Positions 17,171 through 25,313 of a stretch of 39,509 nt of DNA are shown here, piece after piece. Below the pieces are notes generated by a model. That model was not told where the DNA came from. It saw nothing but the letters and a program-made list of their open reading frames with translations, and did not search any database. This DNA is from Acidobacteriota bacterium (GTDB taxonomy: Bacteria > Acidobacteriota > Vicinamibacteria > Marinacidobacterales > Marinacidobacteraceae): positions 9,977-49,485 of the forward strand of contig JAPPGX010000042.1 in assembly GCA_028877265.1 (NCBI GenBank). The letters run 5' to 3'. A program made the position numbers and the translations under genes. How positions within the stretch are numbered: position 1 is the first letter of the stretch; the number at the start of each line of letters is the position of its first letter.

Positions 17171-18174
17171 GCGAATCCGTCACGTTCTCCGCGCCGACGC
17201 GGATCGATCTGGCGGGCGGCACTCTCGACATCTGGCCGGTCGGCCTGCTCGTTCCCCGCGCCGCCACGGTGAACGCCGCCATCAGCCTCCGGGCGCGAGC
17301 CACCGTCTCGCCCGGACCCCGGTTCCGGGTCGTCAATCAGCAGCGAGGGCTCGACCTCTCCTCCACCTCTGCCGAAACGTTCTTTCGCCATCCCTTCGCG
17401 GCCCTCGCCGGCCGGCTCCTCGATTACTTCAGGCCTGCGGATCCCGTGGAAATCCGATTCGAGACCACGGCCCCGCCAGGCTCGGGTCTCGGGGGATCCT
17501 CATCGCTCGCCATGGCGATCGCCGGAGCCCTGAACGAGGTGACGGGCGCCGGCTGGACGATCCGGCAGCTCGTGCGGATCGTGATGGATGCCGAAGTGCG
17601 GATCCTGAGGACCGCGACGGGATCCCAGGATCAGCTAGCGGCGGGCCTCGGCGGCACGCGGGTGCATCACTGGGTGAGCCCGGAACCCCGCTCGGAGCCC
17701 CTGCCCTGGCTGGACGACGGCGCCGATCCCCTCGAGAAGCGCTTCGTCCTCGTGTACACCGGGGAGGCGCACTCGTCCGCAGACCCCAACGGGAGCATGC
17801 TCGAGCGCATCTTCGCCGGGGAGCCGTCGGCCGTTCGAGGCATCGAGGTGATCGCGGAAGCGGCCTACGGAATGCGGGACGCACTGCTCGGGCGGGACTG
17901 GGAGAGGGTCTCGGAGATGCTTGACCTCGAGTGGGGAGCCCGGCGGGCGCTCTCGGAAATGGTCACCACGGCGACGATCGAGCGCCTGAGCGACGCCATG
18001 CGGCAAGCCGGCGCGCGGGCGGTCAAGGTGTGCGGCGCCGGAGGCGGCGGAACCATGATCGCCATCGCGCCTCCCGAGAAACGGTCCGCGGTGGTCGCAG
18101 CCGCAAGCGCCGCCGGCGGTCAGGTCCTCGAGGCGGCCAGTGATGCCGTGGGGCTCCGGCGGGAGGCGGCGTGA
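17140..18174 (+). CDS. GHMP-family sugar/small-molecule kinase
   Basis: This is an ATP-dependent kinase of the galactokinase/homoserine/mevalonate/phosphomevalonate superfamily. The N-terminal substrate region is SAPTRIDLAGGTLDIWP. The ATP-binding motif 2 is PPGSGLGGSSSLAMAIAGAL near residue 120, and motif 3 is KVCGAGGGGTMIAI near 300. All three GHMP signatures are intact over about 344 aa. The N-terminus resembles the heptose-7-phosphate or fucose kinase branch more than mevalonate kinase, but the substrate cannot be fixed by eye. The GTG at 17140 overlaps the previous gene by 31 bp and lacks a good ribosome site. The alternative is a CTG at 17167, which overlaps the upstream TGA as CTGA. 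The stop overlaps the Rieske start as GTGA. Confidence 0.87.
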   Translation: MGYGRRGHVLSESVTFSAPTRIDLAGGTLDIWPVGLLVPRAATVNAAISLRARATVSPGPRFRVVNQQRGLDLSSTSAETFFRHPFAALAGRLLDYFRPADPVEIRFETTAPPGSGLGGSSSLAMAIAGALNEVTGAGWTIRQLVRIVMDAEVRILRTATGSQDQLAAGLGGTRVHHWVSPEPRSEPLPWLDDGADPLEKRFVLVYTGEAHSSADPNGSMLERIFAGEPSAVRGIEVIAEAAYGMRDALLGRDWERVSEMLDLEWGARRALSEMVTTATIERLSDAMRQAGARAVKVCGAGGGGTMIAIAPPEKRSAVVAAASAAGGQVLEAASDAVGLRREAA

Positions 18175-18485
18175 CGGAGGCGACGGAACACGCCGTCTGC
18201 AGCCTGGCCCGGCTGAAGGCGGAATCCGCCATCGCCGTGGACCTCGGTGACCAGCGGGTCGCAGTCTTCTGGTACGAGAACCGGGTCTACGCGCTGAACG
18301 AAACCTGTCCCCACCGCGGCGGCCCCCTGCACCAGGGGCGCCTCCGGCACGGCATCGTGATCTGCCCGTGGCACCTTTGGCAGTTCGACCTCGTCACCGG
18401 CTGCTCGCCGGTGAACCCGAACTCCCGCGTACCGGTCTATCCGGCGCGGGTGGAGAACGGGATGGTGCTCGTCAGCGTTCCCTAG
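18171..18485 (+). CDS. Rieske-type [2Fe-2S] ferredoxin
   Basis: This is a soluble 104-aa electron carrier, similar to the ferredoxin components of Rieske non-heme oxygenases and NirD-like proteins. Both cluster-binding motifs are present: CPHRGG (Cys-X-His) and CPWHLWQFDL (Cys-X2-His), 16 residues apart. There is no signal peptide or membrane anchor, so it acts in the cytosol. The GTG at 18171 has GGGAGG ten bases upstream and overlaps the kinase stop (GTGA), implying translational coupling. No oxygenase or reductase partner is present in the window. The TAG stop shares the palindrome CTAG with the stop of the convergent PHP gene. Confidence 0.92.
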   Translation: MTEATEHAVCSLARLKAESAIAVDLGDQRVAVFWYENRVYALNETCPHRGGPLHQGRLRHGIVICPWHLWQFDLVTGCSPVNPNSRVPVYPARVENGMVLVSVP

Positions 18486-19324
18486 CGGCGACCCGCAGCC
18501 AGGAGCAATTCCTCGTAGCGCTCCGGCGGCAACTCCGAACCGAAGCGCCGTCCGTGTTTCGGCTCGTGGAAGTCCGATCCGCCGCTCACCATGAGGCCCA
18601 GCGAGTCCGCCACGCTCAGATAGTGCTCGCGCTCGTCTCCGTCCTGCTCGACGTGGTACGCCTCGAGCGCCTGGACCCCGGTCTCGCGGAGCAGGGAGGG
18701 AAGCGCGGACTGGTCCCGGAGGTACTTCGGATGGGCGACGGAACTGATTCCTCCCGCAGCGTGCAACATCTTCGCGGCTTCGTCGACGCCGATCTTCCAC
18801 CCGTACCGGACATGTCCGGCTTTCCCGTCGCCGAGATACCTGTCGAAGGCCTCCGCCCGGTCCCGGACGGCCCCCTTGTGGACCAGCGCGTCCGCCACGT
18901 GCGGACGCCCGAGCGAGCGGCCGGTGGACATCGCGGCGACCTCCTCAAAGCGAAGCGGCACCCCGGCAGCCGTGAGTTGGCTGCACGTCTCGGCGATCCG
19001 CCGCCGGCGCCGCTCGGAAACCTCATCGAACAGCGCGGTGAGCGCCCGGTCCTCGGGATCCACGAAAAGACCCAGCAGGTGGACCGACTCACGTCCCCAA
19101 GCACAGCTCACTTCGACGCCGGCAACCAGCTCGATCCCGGATTCGGCAGCGGCCCGGCGGGCCTCCGGAATGCCGGTAAGGGTGTCGTGATCCGTCAGCG
19201 CCAGGACCGTCACTCCGTCACGCGCCGCAGCCTCGACGGCCGCCCGGGGGGAAAGCACTCCGTCCGATTCGGTGGAGTGGGAATGGAGATCGATGTTCGG
19301 AGTCCGGCTGGTAGAGGAGATCAT
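18482..19324 (-). CDS. PHP-domain phosphoesterase (nucleoside 3',5'-bisphosphate phosphatase / RNase AM type)
   Basis: This metal-dependent hydrolase probably removes the 3'-phosphate from pAp-like nucleotides or trims 5' ends of RNA. The 280-aa PHP fold has the full ligand set in order: DLHSHSTESDG, ALTDHDTLTG, GVEVS, HLLGLF, SSVAHPKYL and GGSDFHEP. The ATG at 19324 has no visible ribosome site; TAGACT lies 12 bases before it on the minus strand, so a very short leader is possible. It is divergent from erpA, and its stop overlaps that of the Rieske gene. A link with the Nudix enzyme (CoA hydrolysis releases 3',5'-ADP) is only an inference. Confidence 0.9.
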   Translation of the reverse strand: MISSTSRTPNIDLHSHSTESDGVLSPRAAVEAAARDGVTVLALTDHDTLTGIPEARRAAAESGIELVAGVEVSCAWGRESVHLLGLFVDPEDRALTALFDEVSERRRRRIAETCSQLTAAGVPLRFEEVAAMSTGRSLGRPHVADALVHKGAVRDRAEAFDRYLGDGKAGHVRYGWKIGVDEAAKMLHAAGGISSVAHPKYLRDQSALPSLLRETGVQALEAYHVEQDGDEREHYLSVADSLGLMVSGGSDFHEPKHGRRFGSELPPERYEELLLAAGRR

Positions 19325-19428
19325 TGAAAGCTGGGAAGTCTAGTCGCCGGCTCGAACTCGCGGGCGGCTAGAATCTTCATGCTTCATCCGCTCGGTCCGG
19401 GGCGGGAATCAGCAAAGGAGCGAACCCC

Positions 19429-19752
19429 ATGCTCAGCTTGACCGATGTCGCCGCCACCAAGGTCGCCGAGTTCCTCGTGCAGCACAAACGTCCGAACGCC
19501 CTGCTCCGGGTTCGCGTGGTGGGCGGCGGGTGCTCCGGCTTCCAGTATCAACTGGCTCTTGACGATGAGTCCCGCGCCGGAGACCAGGTCATCGAAAAGA
19601 ACGGCGTCCGAATGCTCATCGACGAGCGCAGTCTGCCCTACCTGGAGGGGACCGAGATCGACTACGTCGAGGACCTCATGGGAGCGGGGTTCCGCTTCAA
19701 CAACCCGAACGCCGTCTCGAGTTGCGGCTGCGGGGAGTCCTTCCAGGTCTAG
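19429..19752 (+). CDS. erpA: A-type iron-sulfur cluster insertion protein (ErpA/IscA/HesB family)
   Basis: This 107-aa carrier delivers Fe-S clusters to apo-proteins. The three conserved cysteines are present: one in GGGCSGFQY and two in the C-terminal SCGCGESF. Length and the pattern LRVRVVGGGCSGFQYQLAL are typical. The ATG at 19429 follows AAAGGAG at a good distance. It is divergent from the PHP gene. Its clients in this window could include the Rieske ferredoxin and the 2-oxoacid:ferredoxin oxidoreductase partners. Whether it is ErpA or another A-type paralogue cannot be settled by eye. Confidence 0.92.
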   Translation: MLSLTDVAATKVAEFLVQHKRPNALLRVRVVGGGCSGFQYQLALDDESRAGDQVIEKNGVRMLIDERSLPYLEGTEIDYVEDLMGAGFRFNNPNAVSSCGCGESFQV

Positions 19753-19826
19753 CGAGGGGCTGACGAGAAAGGTCTGACGACGGTCCGGCAGACAAGCTGA
19801 AGGCCCGCAACCAACACGGCTCGGGA

Positions 19827-19843
19827 CCCCTGGAAGTCAGGGG
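19827..19843 (+). terminator. Hairpin between erpA and the next operon
   Basis: CCCCTG and CAGGGG form a perfect 6-bp stem with a 5-base loop in the 127-bp gap after erpA. No T run follows. It may end erpA transcription or lie in the leader of the following operon. Confidence 0.35.
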
Positions 19844-19879
19844 CGAGACCCTGCCGCCTCGTTTCCTGAGCGTACGGTC

Positions 19880-20644
19880 GTGATCGGCGCCACCGTCGCC
19901 GTTCTGACCGCCCGACTGGCGGCGGGAAGCCTGCTGGCCGCCGGAATCATCCACGGTGTCCATCGGGTGCCGGAGGGGTATCTCCGCCTCGTGGCACGGG
20001 GCGCGGCAGCGGCGATGGCGCTCGGACTGCTCGCGGGGCGGAGCCGGCCGGAAGCCCCTTTCTGGGCGCTGCTGCTGGCCGGAGCCATCGTCCTCGCCTT
20101 CGCCGTCCCGCGCTTCGGCGGCCGGCGCGGGGCGCTCGCCGCCGGCATGGCCGGGATCGGCCTCCTCGGCGCTCTGCTGCCGCCCCTCACGGCCCCGGAG
20201 CTGCCGGGATTGGCCCTTGCCTCGAGCTTCTCGGGCGCCGCCCTCCTGGGAGGGGTTGCCGCCACCATGCTGCTCGGGCATTGGTACCTCGTGGACACCG
20301 CGCTCTCGATCCGGCCGCTCTCGGTGGGATCGAGCCTCGTGACCGGCGCCACCGCGCTTCGCGTCGGGGTCGCGACATTTGCGCTGGTCTACGCGGGGAT
20401 GGCCGAGCTTCGCCTCGGGGGCCTCTCCGACATCATCTACTCGACGCCCGCCCTCTTCTTCGGATTCCGGGTCCTGACCGGCCTGCTCTTCCCGGCCTTC
20501 CTCGCCCTCATGATCCGGAACACCGTGCGCATCCGGTCGACCCAGTCGGCAACGGGACTACTCTACGTAGCGCTCATCCTGGTTCTCTTCGGCGAACTCA
20601 CCGCGGCTTTCCTCGAGGTGGTGACCGCCGGGCGACTGGTCTGA
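19880..20644 (+). CDS. Multi-pass membrane protein of unknown function
   Basis: I do not recognise the family. The 254-aa protein is almost entirely hydrophobic, with about seven predicted membrane segments, for example VAVLTARLAAGSLLAAGII, FWALLLAGAIVLAFAV, LVTGATALRVGVATFALVYAG and GLLYVALILVLFGELTAAFL. Polar patches that may be functional are GHWYLVDTALS near residue 135 and RSTQSATG near 225. There is no signal peptide or soluble domain. The GTG at 19880 has no strong ribosome site. It is the first gene of a tight five-gene operon; the next start is 13 bp after its stop. Confidence 0.8.
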   Translation: MIGATVAVLTARLAAGSLLAAGIIHGVHRVPEGYLRLVARGAAAAMALGLLAGRSRPEAPFWALLLAGAIVLAFAVPRFGGRRGALAAGMAGIGLLGALLPPLTAPELPGLALASSFSGAALLGGVAATMLLGHWYLVDTALSIRPLSVGSSLVTGATALRVGVATFALVYAGMAELRLGGLSDIIYSTPALFFGFRVLTGLLFPAFLALMIRNTVRIRSTQSATGLLYVALILVLFGELTAAFLEVVTAGRLV

Positions 20645-20657
20645 CGCGGAGAATGTG

Positions 20658-21971
20658 ATGAAACCCAAGAACGCTCCTCCGGCCACCGTCCGCGCTCCTG
20701 GTTTCGGCCGCCGGCAGCTCCTGGCCGGCATTCCGGGTCTGGCCCTCCTGCCCCTCGTGCCGGTGGGCCGCCTCGCCGCGGGGGAATCGCGGGCCGCCCA
20801 GGACCTCCCCGACTGGGTCCGGACGGCCCGCGAAGAGATACCGGCCGCCACCGCGAGTCCCTACTTCCAGACCGGCGGGATCGGTCCCTCGCCCACACCG
20901 GTGATCGAGCAGCTGGCGGACCGGTTGACCTTCCAAAACCGCAGCCCGGCCGCCACCCAGGTCGCCGGGGTGATGGGCCGGATCGAGCCGGACCTCCGGG
21001 CCCAGCTCGCCCGGGTGTTCGGCGCCGGTGAGGACGAGGTGGCGCTGACCCACTCCACCTCGGAGGGGATCTCCATCGTCGCCTGGAGTCTCGACTGGCG
21101 GTCCGGTGACGAGGTCGTCATCTCGAACACCGAACATCCGGCGAACGTCATCCCCTGGTACGTGCTCCGCGACCGCTTCGGGATCGTGATCCGGGAGATC
21201 GACCTGAGTCCGGGCACCGACCTCGTCGGCGAAGTGCGGAATCAGCTGTCGGAAAGGACCCGGATGGTCAGCCTGAGCCACGTTTCCAGGAACAACGGCC
21301 GGACCCTCCGCACCGAGGACTCCGCGCGGCTCGCGGAACTTCTCCGCGCCCGGGGCGTCCGCTACCACCTCGACGGCGCCCAGGGTCCGGGCTGCGTGGC
21401 GACCGATTTCGCTGGCCTGGGATGTGACTGCTATTCGACCTGCGGGCACAAGTGGCTGCTCGGACCGAAGGGCACCGGGGCGCTGTTCGTCCGCCGCGCG
21501 CTGCTCGACGAAGTCCAGTTGAGCTGGGCGGGAGCGCACAGCCACGAAACCATGGACTACGAGGGCAACTACACGCTGCTCCCGAGCGCGGCGCGCTACG
21601 AGTTCGGGACCCGGGCGCTGGCCGACTTCCACGGCTTCGGGCAGGCCGTGCAGTGGATGGAAGACATCGGCTTCGAACGCATCGTCGGCCGGATCGACGC
21701 ACTGGTGGACCATGGCATCGAGGCGATCCGGAAGACCCCGGGACTGGGGGTCGCTTCGCCGGAGGAACCGGCGGACCGCTCGGGAATCCTGGTGGTCCGG
21801 CTGCCGGAGGGTTGTGACCCGACGGCGCTCTACCGGGATCTTGGCCGGGAGGACGGCATCCTGGCGTCACCGGTCCGCGGCGAGCGGGACTTCCGCCTCT
21901 CCATCCACTTCTTCAACACCCGGGAAGAGATCTCCTCCGCGCTCGAGGCCATCGTCTCTCGCTGCGCCTGA
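20658..21971 (+). CDS. Tat-exported class-V aminotransferase-fold PLP enzyme (isopenicillin-N-epimerase/cysteine-desulfurase-like)
   Basis: This PLP-dependent enzyme acts on an amino acid or amine; the exact reaction (epimerase, desulfurase, lyase) is unknown. The N-terminus carries a twin-arginine signal (FGRRQLLAGIPGLALLPLVP), so it would be folded with its cofactor and exported. PLP-fold landmarks are LTHSTSEGISIV, SNTEHPANVIPWY, YHLDGAQGPG and the lysine region TCGHKWLLGPKGTGALFVRR, with the Schiff-base lysine being the K of GHKW. Length 437 aa. I prefer the ATG at 20658 over the GTG at 20655 because GGAG at 20648-20651 is better spaced. It is the second gene of the operon. Confidence 0.88.
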   Translation: MKPKNAPPATVRAPGFGRRQLLAGIPGLALLPLVPVGRLAAGESRAAQDLPDWVRTAREEIPAATASPYFQTGGIGPSPTPVIEQLADRLTFQNRSPAATQVAGVMGRIEPDLRAQLARVFGAGEDEVALTHSTSEGISIVAWSLDWRSGDEVVISNTEHPANVIPWYVLRDRFGIVIREIDLSPGTDLVGEVRNQLSERTRMVSLSHVSRNNGRTLRTEDSARLAELLRARGVRYHLDGAQGPGCVATDFAGLGCDCYSTCGHKWLLGPKGTGALFVRRALLDEVQLSWAGAHSHETMDYEGNYTLLPSAARYEFGTRALADFHGFGQAVQWMEDIGFERIVGRIDALVDHGIEAIRKTPGLGVASPEEPADRSGILVVRLPEGCDPTALYRDLGREDGILASPVRGERDFRLSIHFFNTREEISSALEAIVSRCA

Positions 21972-21985
21972 TACGGCAGCCGGGT

Positions 21986-22444
21986 TTGGCCAAACGGGCG
22001 CCCGAGGTCGGGTTCTACTGCGACGCCTGCGACCGTTACTCGACCTGGAACCCTCCCTTCCAGACCGATGACGACAAGTGCCGACACTGCGGCCACCGGA
22101 ATCCCCCCGCCGCCGCCCAGGCCCTCTCGGCCGGCGCCGCTTTCAACGCCTGTCCGCAGTGCGGAAACCCCGAGCTCTACCGGAAGAAGGACGTTCCGCA
22201 ACAGATCGGTTGCGCGGTCGTCCTGAGCGCGATCGCCCTCTCCACCATCGCCTATGCGCTGTGGGACTTCCCCGGAGCGTTCGCGGTCTTCGCCTCCGTG
22301 GCGCTCCTCGACTTCCTGATCTACCGGCGCCTCGGGAGCGTCACGGTCTGCTACCGCTGCCACGCCGAGTTCCGCCGCTTTCCGGAAAACCCGGATCACG
22401 GTGACTTCGACATGCACCGCGCCGAAGAGTACGAGGCGGAGTAG
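21986..22444 (+). CDS. Zinc-ribbon membrane protein, hypothetical
   Basis: No family is recognised. The 152-aa protein has three paired-cysteine elements: CDAC and CRHC in the first 40 residues (a zinc ribbon), CPQC near 58, and CYRC near 120. Between the last two is a hydrophobic stretch of about 40 residues (IGCAVVLSAIALSTIAYALW and FAVFASVALLDFLIY), giving two membrane helices, so both cysteine-rich parts face the same side. The start is a TTG at 21986, 14 bp after the previous stop; no better start exists in the frame. The tail is acidic. It may be a metal-binding or protein-interaction module serving its operon partners. Confidence 0.75.
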   Translation: MAKRAPEVGFYCDACDRYSTWNPPFQTDDDKCRHCGHRNPPAAAQALSAGAAFNACPQCGNPELYRKKDVPQQIGCAVVLSAIALSTIAYALWDFPGAFAVFASVALLDFLIYRRLGSVTVCYRCHAEFRRFPENPDHGDFDMHRAEEYEAE

Positions 22445-22457
22445 CGCCGGACGACAG

Positions 22458-23621
22458 ATGGCGGGCCCGGGAATTCCCGACACCAGCGAGGGCCTGACGG
22501 CCGAGTGGCTGCACGGGGCCCTGGTGGCTGGCGGCCGGGCCGACTGTCCACCGGTCCGTGAACTGCGGTGCGAGGCCATCGGGGAGGGGGTCGGCCTGAT
22601 GGCCGAGATCTTCCGCTGCGAGCTGACCTTCGCCGCGGACGACCGACCCGCCGAGAGCGTGATCGTGAAGCTCGCGAGCGACAGGCCCCGGAACCGAAAG
22701 CTGGGCGGGCGGTGGCGCCTCTACCGCCGCGAGTTCACGTTCTATCGCCGCCTGGCGCCCGCCTCCCCGCTGCGCGCTCCGGCGCTCCTCTACGGTGACT
22801 TCGACGGCCGCACCCATCGTTTCGTGCTGGTTCTCGAGGATCTCGGCCACCTGACGGCCGCGGACCAGGTACAGGGCGCCACCCCCGAGCAGGCGCGGCG
22901 GGCCGTGCGGGAGGTGGCCGGGCTCCACGGGAAATACTGGGGCCGCGCCGAACCGCTGCCAGCGGATTTCCATGCGATGCTGGCGCCACGGGTTCGATCC
23001 GCCCTCCAGATCGCCTATCTGCTGAGCCTGCCGCGCAACCTGTCGCTCCTGTCCGGCCCGTGGCCTGCGGAGATCCGGGACCTGGCGGAGGAATACGGCC
23101 TGCGGCTGGTGGACCATCTCGACCAACTCGTGGAGGAACCGCTGACGTTCGTGCACGGCGACTACCGTCTCGACAACATGTTCTTCGACGGGGACGGCCT
23201 CACGGTCGTGGACTGGCAGAACAGCGCGGTCGCGAACGGGCTCTACGACGTGGCCTACTTCCTGGCGGGGAGCGTCTCGCCGGAAGTCCGCCGCGTCGTC
23301 GAACAAGAGGCGCTCCTCGAGTACCACGACATCGTCTGCGGCCTCGGCGCCCGGGAGTTCCCGTTCGAGCGCTGCTGGCGGCTCTACCGCGAGACCCTGC
23401 TCGGTTGCCTGGTGCTGCCGGTCGTGCTCGCCGGTTGGCTCGAAGCGAGCCAGGGAAGACAACTGGAGCTCCGCGACGCGATTGCGACACGCACGGCGAC
23501 GGCGCTCCGGGACCTGGATGCCGGCGCCCTACTGCCGGAGATCCCGCCCTTCATGAGCCGGGCCGGCCTCCGTCATGCCCTGTGCCGGGCCGGGTACCGC
23601 GCCTACCGGGCCTTGGCCTGA
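22458..23621 (+). CDS. APH/CHK-like phosphotransferase
   Basis: This protein-kinase-like small-molecule kinase is of the aminoglycoside phosphotransferase / choline / ecdysteroid-kinase-like group. The catalytic loop is VHGDYRLDNMFFDGD and the metal site is LTVVDWQ. An N-lobe lysine is in SVIVKLASDRP, and VLVLEDLGHLTAADQ is the hinge. The frame is open from 22401, overlapping the previous gene, but the ATG at 22458 gives a sensible 387-aa protein. It is in an operon upstream of a MATE exporter, which would fit modification and export of a small molecule, but the substrate is unknown. Antibiotic resistance is not implied by the fold alone. Confidence 0.85.
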   Translation: MAGPGIPDTSEGLTAEWLHGALVAGGRADCPPVRELRCEAIGEGVGLMAEIFRCELTFAADDRPAESVIVKLASDRPRNRKLGGRWRLYRREFTFYRRLAPASPLRAPALLYGDFDGRTHRFVLVLEDLGHLTAADQVQGATPEQARRAVREVAGLHGKYWGRAEPLPADFHAMLAPRVRSALQIAYLLSLPRNLSLLSGPWPAEIRDLAEEYGLRLVDHLDQLVEEPLTFVHGDYRLDNMFFDGDGLTVVDWQNSAVANGLYDVAYFLAGSVSPEVRRVVEQEALLEYHDIVCGLGAREFPFERCWRLYRETLLGCLVLPVVLAGWLEASQGRQLELRDAIATRTATALRDLDAGALLPEIPPFMSRAGLRHALCRAGYRAYRALA

Positions 23622-23630
23622 GCGGATCCG

Positions 23631-24989
23631 ATGCCCCCGGACAAGGAGGGCCGGTTCACCACCGGCTCGACCATGCGCCACGTGGTCGTCATGACCACGA
23701 CCGCCTCCGTCGGGTTCCTGTTCCTGTTCCTGGTGGACTTCCTGACGCTCTTTTACATCTCGCTGCTCCGCGACGTCCGGCTGGTGGCCGGGGTCGGACT
23801 CGCTTCGTTCGTCCAGCACATCGTGAGCGCGGTCGCCATCGGCCTCGCCGTGGCCGCAACCGCCCTCGTCAGCCGGGCGCTCGGAGCGCGCGACCGCACG
23901 CTGGCGCGCAGCCGGACCACGTCGTGCCTCACGGTCTCCTTCCTGACCCTCACGGTCCTCGCCGCGCTGGTCTTCGTCTTCCGGGAGGAGGCGGTGGGAC
24001 TGCTGATGGAACCGGGTCCGGCCACGGAGGTCGCCAGCCGCTACCTGGCGTGGATCCTCCCGTCGCTTCCGGTCCTGGGACTCGGCATCAGCACCGCCGC
24101 CATCCTCCGCGCCGAAGGCGACGCCCGGCGGGCCCTGATGGTGACCATGGTCGCCGGCGGGGTCGCCTTCGTACTCGATCCGCTGGTGATCCTGGTGCTG
24201 GGGCTCGGCGTGGACGGCGCAGCGTGGGTGCTCGTTCTCTCGCGGATCGTGACCGCGCTCGTGGGACTTCACTTCGTGGTGCGGACCCACGAATTGGCCG
24301 CCCCGCTCCGGCTGGCGGGAGCGTTCCACGACTTCCGCGCCATCTTCGCGGTCGCCGGACCGGCAGTGCTGGCGCAACTGTCCACGCCGTCGGGCTTCCT
24401 GCTCCTGGCCGCCTGGGTCGGGCGTTTCGGCGACAGCGCCGTCGCCGGCTGGTCGGTGGTGACCCGGATGGTGGTCCTGGGTTTCTCGGGGATCATCGCG
24501 CTCGCCGTGGCGGTGGGCGGCATCTTCGGCCAGAACTACGGGGCCCGGAAACTGCACCGCCTGGAGGCGACCTATCGGGACAGCCTCGTCTTCGCCGTCC
24601 TCTACGCGCTGGCGGCTTGGGGGGCTCTCTGGCTCGCGACCGACCTCATCGTCTGGGCCTTCGGGATGGCCGATGACGGCGCGAAGATCGTCCGGGCCTT
24701 CTGCCGCCTGGGAGCCGGAGGGTTCGTCCTCGCGGGCGCCGCGTACGTGGCGACGGCGGCCTTCAACAACCTGGGCCGCCCCATCTGGGCCACGCTGCTC
24801 AACTGGTCGCGGGCCGGATTGGCCGTCCCCGCGATGCTGTTTCTGCTGGTGGGCACGCTGGGCGGCCGGGCCATCCTGTACTCGCTGGAGGGGCCGGGCG
24901 TGGTCTACGCCTACGCCGTCGGGAGCAGTCTCGCCGGGGTGATCGGCGGCATCCTGGGATGGCGCTTCGTGAAGGGACTGTCTCGTTGA
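23631..24989 (+). CDS. MATE-family cation-coupled multidrug/metabolite exporter
   Basis: This inner-membrane antiporter of 452 aa has about 12 helices in two homologous halves. Recognisable MATE features are the N-terminal helix with VDFLTLFYISLL, a second-half helix starting PAVLAQLSTPSGFLLLAAWV, and VAVGGIFGQNYGARKLHRLEATY, the conserved G-QN-GA motif at the end of a second-half helix. It is the last gene of the operon, nine bases after the kinase stop. The natural substrate is unknown; MATE proteins export drugs, flavins or pathway intermediates using sodium or protons. Confidence 0.92.
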   Translation: MPPDKEGRFTTGSTMRHVVVMTTTASVGFLFLFLVDFLTLFYISLLRDVRLVAGVGLASFVQHIVSAVAIGLAVAATALVSRALGARDRTLARSRTTSCLTVSFLTLTVLAALVFVFREEAVGLLMEPGPATEVASRYLAWILPSLPVLGLGISTAAILRAEGDARRALMVTMVAGGVAFVLDPLVILVLGLGVDGAAWVLVLSRIVTALVGLHFVVRTHELAAPLRLAGAFHDFRAIFAVAGPAVLAQLSTPSGFLLLAAWVGRFGDSAVAGWSVVTRMVVLGFSGIIALAVAVGGIFGQNYGARKLHRLEATYRDSLVFAVLYALAAWGALWLATDLIVWAFGMADDGAKIVRAFCRLGAGGFVLAGAAYVATAAFNNLGRPIWATLLNWSRAGLAVPAMLFLLVGTLGGRAILYSLEGPGVVYAYAVGSSLAGVIGGILGWRFVKGLSR

Positions 24990-25021
24990 CCAAGCAGCCA
25001 GTCCAAATCCGGGCTAGGGGA

Positions 25022-25062
25022 TTGACACTTGCTCCGGTGCCACTAATACTTGACCGGTCAGG
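25022..25062 (+). promoter_or_regulatory. Candidate promoter and operator at the left edge of the low-GC island
   Basis: TTGACA (25022-25027) is a perfect -35, followed after 16 bp by TAATACT (25044-25050). Overlapping the end of that is CTTGACCGGTCAGGA (25048-25062), which contains the perfect palindrome TGACCGGTCA. The same word with one change (CTTGACCGCTCAGGA) sits just upstream of both lipoprotein genes. No good gene begins directly after this copy, so it may drive the 25368 gene through antisense sequence, or be a decayed third leader. Confidence 0.4.
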
Positions 25063-25075
25063 ATGGGGCGCGCGG

Positions 25076-25309
25076 CTAGTCGGACTCCCGAGCCTTCTTC
25101 CACCGCGCTTCTACGGCTTGTCGGGCTATCTCGGAGCGCCGCTCCGGACTCAGTTTCTTGGCCCGCGCTGGGCCGCCCTTCAAGCCCCCAAGCCGTCCCA
25201 AGAACGCCGCGACGGCGCTCTTCGCCTCTTCGTCGAAGACCCCATCAGCCTCTAGGGCTTCCATCAGTTCCAGAAGTTCCCTGATCCTCGGATCGGGCTT
25301 CCTCCCCAT
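25076..25309 (-). CDS. Small basic protein with a conserved GG-KARAKKLSPERR-type C-terminal motif
   Basis: Function unknown. The 77-aa protein has an acidic, helical N-terminal half (RIRELLELMEALEADGVFDE) and a basic C-terminal half (GGLKGGPARAKKLSPERRSE then IARQAVEARWKK). The latter resembles a motif common in small bacterial and mobile-element proteins that end in LSPERRxEIAxxAAxARW, probably nucleic-acid binding. The ATG at 25309 has no clear ribosome site. It diverges from the first lipoprotein gene, and its start lies just outside the repeated leader. No transposase or integrase is adjacent. Confidence 0.68.
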   Translation of the reverse strand: MGRKPDPRIRELLELMEALEADGVFDEEAKSAVAAFLGRLGGLKGGPARAKKLSPERRSEIARQAVEARWKKARESD

Positions 25310-25313
25310 AAGG

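Noticed and set aside
25063..25284. 73-aa plus-strand frame starting in the first TTGACCGGTCAGGA copy
   Set aside because: It is antisense to the small basic protein gene, is Ser/Arg/Pro-rich as expected for a shadow frame, and shares nothing with the two lipoproteins.
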